Shown piece by piece: positions 45,026 to 52,348 of a DNA stretch of 52,348 nt; the stretch's first letter is position 1; every line of letters begins with the position of its first letter. The notes under the pieces are model-generated. The model did not search any database and was not told the DNA's origin. It saw only the letters and a list, made by a program, of their open reading frames with translations. Source of the DNA: Acidovorax delafieldii 2AN (GTDB lineage Bacteria; Pseudomonadota; Gammaproteobacteria; Burkholderiales; Burkholderiaceae_C); contig NZ_ACQT01000010.1 of assembly GCF_000175235.1 (NCBI RefSeq), positions 1-52,348 of the forward strand, in the 5' to 3' direction. A program made the position numbers and the translations under genes.

Positions 45026-45246
45026 GGGCGCTGTCTGAAGTGTTGGTTGGGGGCCGTGCGAAGGGGCCGAGCGTTTCAGTTTAGGCGCAGGGAAGGCGGT
45101 GGCGGCAAGACGCGGCTGCCGGTGCCTGCGCACAGGTGGGGGCGGCAACCGGGGCGGATGGCAGGGGTGTGCCGTCGCCGCTCTGTCACGCGCCTGTGAT
45201 CTGGCCGTGCGATCGTGTCCCTTTCATACCAACGGGAGGAGTCACC

Positions 45247-46749
45247 ATGCAGAAAACAACGATCGCGGCCCTTGTGGCCACCGCCTTGCTCAGCGCCTGC
45301 GGTGGGGGCGGGGAGGTTGCCCAACCATTGGCCCAGGCCGTCGGCGCCAAGGCGCTTGCAGCCGGCGCCTACTGGAGCGGCATCGGCCGTGCCTTGCCCA
45401 CGACCCCGCTGGGCCACCAAGTGGCGATCTCGTGCCACAACTGCTATGGCGACACCACCGCGGACACCGAGGCCAAGGTTTCGAAGGCGCTGGGCCGGGG
45501 TTTCGATCTGGTGGAGCTGGACCTGACCCTGCATTCGGATGGCAAGGTGTATGTCGAGCACAACGATGGCGAAATCGTGCACGGCACCCTGGATGCCACC
45601 CTGGCCAATGCCAGCCTGCAGCAGAGCGACCGCATGCTGTTTCTGGAAGTGAAGGAGGCCTATTCGTCGCAGGCCCTGAGCGACGCGCTGATGCTGAGCG
45701 TGCTGCGCACGGTGCGCGACAAGGGCTACGCCGCAGCGGGCCGCCCCGTCTTTCTGCGCGCTTTCATGGATGGCCGGCACCAGCATCTGGTGCGGGCCCA
45801 GGCCTTGCTGGCGGGCAGCGAGTTCGCGGGCATTCGTGACCATGTCCGCTTTCACACGCTGATCGAAAGCGACATCCGCAACAACATCCGCACCACCAAG
45901 AACCTGGGCTTTGATGGGGTGGAGTTCCAGTACCAGACGGCGGATCTGTTTGGCAAGCTGGAACAGGCGCGGCAGCTGGGACTGGGGGTGGGCGTGTACA
46001 CGGTGCCCGCCACCATGGGCGAGGCCTTCATTTCGGCGCTGCGCGAAGATGTGGATTTCATCACCACCGACTACGACCTGGCGGCCACGCCCCTGGCCAC
46101 GAACGTGCGCGCGCTGGCGCAGGAGAGCACGTCGCTGGTGTACCTGAATACGGCTGCGCAAAGCGCCTATCCGCTGAGCTACCGGCGCACCAACACGGCG
46201 GACTACTCCCTGGCCAGCGGCAGTACCATGCCCGCGCTGGAGTGGCTGTCCGTCACCAGCGACGAAGACCGCATCGGCGGCAGCATGGTGTTCACCGGCG
46301 CCCAAAGCGTGACCACCTGGGATGCCGACAACGCGGCGGACGGCGGCTTTCTCGTCACGGCCGTGGTCAACTTTGATGACCTGACTTCGGGTGCCACCGC
46401 CAGCATCGTGGCCAAGAGCGATGCCGGAGGCTTTGCCCTGGAGCAGGCCGGAACCCAGCTGCGCTTTGGCGTGCACGTGAACGGCGGCTACACCTATGCC
46501 ACCACGCCGCTCATCGGCCTGAACGGCACCAGCTCGTACTTCATCATCGGTGCATACGATGGCAACGGTGCCGTGCGTCTGTGGGTCAACAACGTCGAGC
46601 GCACGGCCTCGGTGCCGGTCTCTGGCGGCGTCACGCTCAACAACAGCCCGGTGGTGATCGGTGCCGATCCCCAGGGGGCGACGGACCGCCGCTACTTCTT
46701 CAAGGGCAAGATCCAGCAGGTGATGGTGCAGAAATGGCGTAACCACTGA
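45247..46749 (+). CDS. Lipoprotein glycerophosphodiester phosphodiesterase-like protein with LamG-type C-terminus
   Basis: A 500-residue exported lipoprotein; the signal peptide ends in lipobox LSAC (Cys18). Residues about 50-300 form a GDPD/PLC-like barrel: ISCHNCYGDTTADTEAKVSK, VELDLTLHSDGKVYVEHNDG (the Glu-x-Asp and His of the family), LFLEVKEAY and DVDFITTDYD. The usual HRG...PENT motif is changed, so activity or substrate may differ from true GDPD. The last 170 residues (TTWDADNAADGGFLVTAVVN to FKGKIQQVMVQKW) resemble a LamG/concanavalin-like sandwich. A GGGAGGAG ribosome-binding site precedes the ATG. It stands alone, divergent from codA. Confidence 0.75.
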   Translation: MQKTTIAALVATALLSACGGGGEVAQPLAQAVGAKALAAGAYWSGIGRALPTTPLGHQVAISCHNCYGDTTADTEAKVSKALGRGFDLVELDLTLHSDGKVYVEHNDGEIVHGTLDATLANASLQQSDRMLFLEVKEAYSSQALSDALMLSVLRTVRDKGYAAAGRPVFLRAFMDGRHQHLVRAQALLAGSEFAGIRDHVRFHTLIESDIRNNIRTTKNLGFDGVEFQYQTADLFGKLEQARQLGLGVGVYTVPATMGEAFISALREDVDFITTDYDLAATPLATNVRALAQESTSLVYLNTAAQSAYPLSYRRTNTADYSLASGSTMPALEWLSVTSDEDRIGGSMVFTGAQSVTTWDADNAADGGFLVTAVVNFDDLTSGATASIVAKSDAGGFALEQAGTQLRFGVHVNGGYTYATTPLIGLNGTSSYFIIGAYDGNGAVRLWVNNVERTASVPVSGGVTLNNSPVVIGADPQGATDRRYFFKGKIQQVMVQKWRNH

Positions 46750-48904
<2,155 letters not shown>

Positions 48905-49295
48905 TGTCCAATGGCTTCCCCGCGCAGTGGCAAGACTGCACGAGGGGCCTCAAGGCCAAAGCCGCCGGCAGGGTACGCCCCGCCGGCGGCTTTTTTTATG
49001 CCACGTGGCAAGTGGTCACCGGTCTTGCGCCGATTGGATGGGATCTCTGGTCGAGGGCAAGGTGAAGGAGTGGCGGGCGAGCGTTTGCGCTGGCGCACCC
49101 ACTTGTGCACGCCAATGCCATGGCGCAACACGCACGGCAGAGCATGGCAGACCGGTGCTGCATCGCGCGATGCCGTGCAGGGGCGGGTTCGGCCGGGCGC
49201 TTGAAGGTGCGGGAGGGCGAGTGTCCTCTGTGCCAACGGCCATAGGTGCGGCCTGGGCCCAACTCCGGCGCGCCCGCCGTTGCCGGGGGGACTAG
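48905..49295. other. Gene-free region between nirS and upp
   Basis: Apart from the terminator after nirS, these 391 bases show no gene or motif that I can support. The short frames on both strands have no family features. Transcription converges here from nirS (plus) and upp (minus). Confidence 0.6.
48958..48997 (+). terminator. Intrinsic terminator after nirS
   Basis: GCCGCCGGC (48961-48969) and GCCGGCGGC (48982-48990) form a 9-bp stem that extends by three A-T pairs, with a 12-base loop and a TTTTTTT tail. It lies about 55 bases after the nirS stop. Confidence 0.92.
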
Positions 49296-49925
<630 letters not shown>

Positions 49926-49975
49926 GAGCGAAAGACCTTGTGATTGTGGTTTTATGGATGATGGGTGGCGCAGAG

Positions 49976-50950
49976 TCAGTCTGCCAGAAAGCGGGCATAG
50001 CGCGCCATGTCGACGTTGCCGCCGCTGATCACGATGCCTACCCGGGCGCCGCGCACGTCCACGCTGCCATGTTCCGCGCCGGCAAAGGCCAGGGCGCCCG
50101 TGGGTTCGACCACGATCTTCATGCGTTCGGCGAAAAAGCGCAGGGCTTCCACCAGCTGCGCGTCGGTGGCCGTGACCATGTCGTCAGCCAGCCGCTGGAT
50201 GATGGGAAACGTGAGCTGGCCCAGCGCCTGGGTCTGCGCGCCATCGGCAATGGTGTGGGGCGTGGGAATCTGCACGATGTGGCCCGCGCGGTAGGACTGT
50301 TGGCCATCGTTGCCGGCCTCGGGCTCCACGCCCACCACGCGGCAGTGCGGCGCCAGTGCCTCGGCGGCCAGCAGGCTGCCCGCCAGCAGGCCGCCACCGC
50401 CCACGCAGACGAAGAGGTAGTCGAGGTTGGGCACTTCTTCCAGGAGTTCCTTGGCCATGGTGCCCTGGCCTGCGATGACGTGCGGATGGTCGAACGGGGG
50501 CACCAGGGTCATGCCGCGTTCCTGCGCCAGGCGGCGGCTGATGGCCTCGCGGTCTTCGGTGTAGCGGTTGTAGGTGACGACCTGTGCGCCGTATTCGCGC
50601 GTGGCGGCCATCTTGGCGGCGGGCGCGTCTTCGGGCATGACGATGACGGCGGGCATGTCGAGCAGCCGGGCCGACAGCGCGATGGCCTGGGCATGGTTGC
50701 CGGCCGAAAACGCCAGCACGCCGCCGCGGCGCTGTTCATCGGTGAACTGGGCCAGGGTGTTGAACGCGCCCCGGAACTTGAAGGCGCCCGTGCGCTGCAG
50801 GTTCTCGCACTTGAAGAACAGCTGCGCGCTCAGGCGTTCGTCGGCGGTGGTGGAGCGCAGCACGGGCGTCCGGTGCGCCATGCCCTGCAGGCGATGGGCC
50901 GCTTCGGCCACGTCGGCGTAGGTGGGCACGGAAAAGGGCGTCTGGGTCAT
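49976..50950 (-). CDS. PLP-dependent threonine/serine dehydratase family protein
   Basis: A 324-residue fold-type II PLP enzyme. The Schiff-base lysine is in [13 protein letters not shown], the phosphate-binding Gly loop is [19 protein letters not shown], and the Asn/Ser contacts are in [17 protein letters not shown]. It lacks the C-terminal regulatory ACT domains of biosynthetic IlvA, so it is probably a catabolic threonine/serine dehydratase or a threo-3-hydroxyaspartate ammonia-lyase. Sequence alone does not choose between these. It precedes upp by 50 bases and is read away from repeat copy G. Confidence 0.9.
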   Translation of the reverse strand: MTQTPFSVPTYADVAEAAHRLQGMAHRTPVLRSTTADERLSAQLFFKCENLQRTGAFKFRGAFNTLAQFTDEQRRGGVLAFSAGNHAQAIALSARLLDMPAVIVMPEDAPAAKMAATREYGAQVVTYNRYTEDREAISRRLAQERGMTLVPPFDHPHVIAGQGTMAKELLEEVPNLDYLFVCVGGGGLLAGSLLAAEALAPHCRVVGVEPEAGNDGQQSYRAGHIVQIPTPHTIADGAQTQALGQLTFPIIQRLADDMVTATDAQLVEALRFFAERMKIVVEPTGALAFAGAEHGSVDVRGARVGIVISGGNVDMARYARFLAD

Positions 50951-51273
50951 GGCGGCATCCTTGTGCGGTGCGGGGCACCAGGAAGCGGCGCCTACGCCGT
51001 CGCATCATAGTCCGTTGCCATGCCATTTCAAGCGAAAAGCCCCGCCAGCGCTTAGCCCATCTGCGCATTCAGCTATGGATTTTGATGCAAGGCCATGGGG
51101 CGCATTGCGCAAGCCGGCCCAGGGTGCGGGAGCACTGCCTTGCTGTCGGCTGCCGTGCGGCCAGGAAGTCTAGGGCGGGGCTGGTCGGGCCGCTATCGAT
51201 GGCATGGGCCCTGCCTGGCGTTGGCAGGCCGCCAGCCGTTGGCAGCCGTTGCCAGCGCGCAGCACGGCTGGGC
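50951..51273. other. Intergenic region upstream of the dehydratase
   Basis: No gene is seen in these 323 bases. Dispersed repeat copy G occupies 51024-51088. The remainder carries the promoter of the dehydratase-upp unit, where I see no clear -10/-35 pair, and the 3' region of the enoyl-CoA hydratase-family gene. Confidence 0.55.
51024..51088 (-). repeat. Dispersed intergenic repeat, copy G
   Basis: Read on the minus strand: GCATCAAAATCCATAGCTG, AATGCGCAGATGG, GCTAAGCGCTGGCGGGGC, then TTTTCGCTTGAAA. This is one of the clearest full-length copies and defines both ends of the element. Confidence 0.7.
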
Positions 51274-52116
51274 TCAGCCCAGGTCGCTGAAACGCTGCAG
51301 CGGCGTGAGCGCCGGAAAGTTGCCCGCGCGTTTTTGCTTCATGGCCGTGACCGACTCGCGCACATGCTGGTTGCTCCAGACGGCGCCCTGCAGCCAGCCC
51401 ATCTGGCGCAGGCTGTCTTCCACGCTGTGGTCGCGCGCGTAGTTCACCGCCTGCTTGGTGCCCCAGATGGCGACGGGCGGCTTGGACGCGATCTCTTTCG
51501 CGCACTGCAGGGCTGCGAAAACCATGGCCTCTTGCGTGTCGAACACTTCATTGACCAGGCCATACCCGAGTGCCCGGTGTGCGCTCAGGCGGCGGCCCGT
51601 GTAGGCCAGTTCTTTCACCGCGCCCATCGGAATCAGCTTGGGCAGGCGCTGCAGCGTGCCCACGTCGGCCACCATGCCGATGTTGATTTCCTGAATGCAG
51701 AAGAATGCGTCCTGCGTGGCGTAGCGGATGCAGCCGGCCGTGACCATGTCCACCGCGCCGCCGATGCAGCCGCCATGGATGGCCATGATGACGGGGATGC
51801 GCAGGCTCTCGATGCGGGTGAACGTGGCCTGCATGTCGGTGAGCAGGTCAAAGATGGCGGCCCGGCCCTCGGGGCTCTGGTCGTCCATCGTGATGGCGCC
51901 GCCAAAGGTTTCCAGCGCCATGCCCGCGCTGAAGTGCTTGCCGGTGCTGCTGATGACCAGCGCCCGCGCCTCGCCCGCCTGGTGCAGCTGGGTCAGCACC
52001 ATGTCCAGCTCGCGCCAGAAGGTGGGGTGCATGGTGTTCATGGCCTCGGGCTGGTTCAGAACCAGATGGGCTACGTGGTCGGTGGTGCTGAGGGAGAAGC
52101 AGGTGAGGGTGTTCAT
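51274..52116 (-). CDS. Enoyl-CoA hydratase/isomerase family protein, dienoyl-CoA isomerase-like
   Basis: A 280-residue crotonase-fold protein. It has the CoA-binding/oxyanion segments GKHFSAGMALETFGG and IMAIHGGCIGGAVDMVTAGCIRYATQDAFF. The catalytic region is IQEINIGMVADVGTLQRLPKLI. The Glu and Asp placement in this last block (EINIGMVADVGTLQRLP) matches mitochondrial ECH1, a delta3,5-delta2,4-dienoyl-CoA isomerase, better than a plain enoyl-CoA hydratase, where a second Glu would be expected. It may help degrade unsaturated fatty acids. No other beta-oxidation gene is in view. It is transcribed toward the dehydratase across a 323-base gap. Confidence 0.85.
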   Translation of the reverse strand: MNTLTCFSLSTTDHVAHLVLNQPEAMNTMHPTFWRELDMVLTQLHQAGEARALVISSTGKHFSAGMALETFGGAITMDDQSPEGRAAIFDLLTDMQATFTRIESLRIPVIMAIHGGCIGGAVDMVTAGCIRYATQDAFFCIQEINIGMVADVGTLQRLPKLIPMGAVKELAYTGRRLSAHRALGYGLVNEVFDTQEAMVFAALQCAKEIASKPPVAIWGTKQAVNYARDHSVEDSLRQMGWLQGAVWSNQHVRESVTAMKQKRAGNFPALTPLQRFSDLG

Positions 52117-52204
52117 GGGCTGTCACTGTAGGCCTGCCGGCGCTCCGGTGGTCGTCGCCTGGGCGACTTTCAGGTCGAATGTGCCTCTTGCGCTTGCTGG
52201 ATGT

Positions 52205-52225
52205 TGATTTTCAGCTATCAAAAAA
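52205..52225 (-). repeat. Possible fragment of the dispersed intergenic repeat (copy F)
   Basis: Only the TTGATAGCTGAAAATCAAC end of the element is recognisable, on the minus strand. The GCGC/AAGCGC core is missing. It may be a decayed copy or chance similarity. Confidence 0.3.
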
Positions 52226-52348
52226 GAAGTATTCTGGAAGGCCGCGCTTGCGGGGCCTAGCCGGTGTGTTCATCGGGTTGCCCCGGCTGCGGCGCGCGGG
52301 CGCTGCTGTGGCCAGAGGGGCTGCGAGTGCCATGGCAAACACGTGCGG

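Overview
The window is a high-GC (roughly 65 %) chromosomal segment, almost all single-copy housekeeping and metabolic genes, from a betaproteobacterium of the order Burkholderiales. The family Comamonadaceae (Acidovorax or a close relative) fits best. This rests on protein character, on the order sucA-sucB-lpd-zapE, on cytochrome cd1 nitrite reductase, and on several copies of a roughly 60-nt intergenic repeat that I associate with this family. The genus is an inference. I see no insertion sequence, prophage, tRNA, rRNA or CRISPR array.

Layout. 1-2907 (minus): NitT/TauT-type ABC importer, cut by the window edge. 3331-4404 (minus): AI-2E-family membrane protein. 4655-12246 (plus): 2-oxoglutarate dehydrogenase genes sucA, sucB and lpd, then zapE and a periplasmic coiled-coil protein. 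12405-13211 (minus): PP2C phosphatase. 13300-15581 (plus): YdcH-like protein and a DinG-type helicase. 15544-16341 (minus): bamD. 16531-22957 (plus): dnaE, clpS, clpA. 23171-31227 (plus): a GGDEF/EAL c-di-GMP protein, exonuclease I, a Cys/Met-metabolism PLP enzyme and an AcoR-type sigma-54 activator. 31455-34452 (minus): DUF779 protein, alcohol dehydrogenase and aldehyde dehydrogenase, read from a near-consensus sigma-54 promoter. 34894-36222 (plus): Ser/Thr kinase fused to a cyclic-nucleotide-binding domain. 36359-37588 (minus): fused SpmA/SpmB protein. 38072-41777 (plus): yebC followed by a J-domain protein and three unrecognised acidic proteins. 42350-43540 (plus): membrane diguanylate cyclase. 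43751-45025 (minus): cytosine deaminase-like enzyme. 45247-46749 (plus): lipoprotein phosphodiesterase. 47171-48904 (plus): nirS behind a perfect FNR/DNR box. 49296-52116 (minus): upp, threonine/serine dehydratase and an enoyl-CoA hydratase-family protein.

How the genes work together. sucA, sucB and lpd supply all three parts of the 2-oxoglutarate dehydrogenase complex. The AcoR-type activator, the sigma-54 promoter and the aldehyde dehydrogenase/alcohol dehydrogenase/DUF779 operon form a self-contained short-chain alcohol or aldehyde oxidation unit. ClpS and ClpA form the N-degron unfoldase pair. CodA-like deaminase and Upp could convert cytosine to UMP. nirS implies nitrite respiration, but none of its heme d1 maturation genes is in view.

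The best candidates for undescribed biology are the four-gene J-domain cassette (38851-41777), the kinase/cyclic-nucleotide-binding fusion next to an (GGGAAC)8 repeat, and the dispersed intergenic repeat family.
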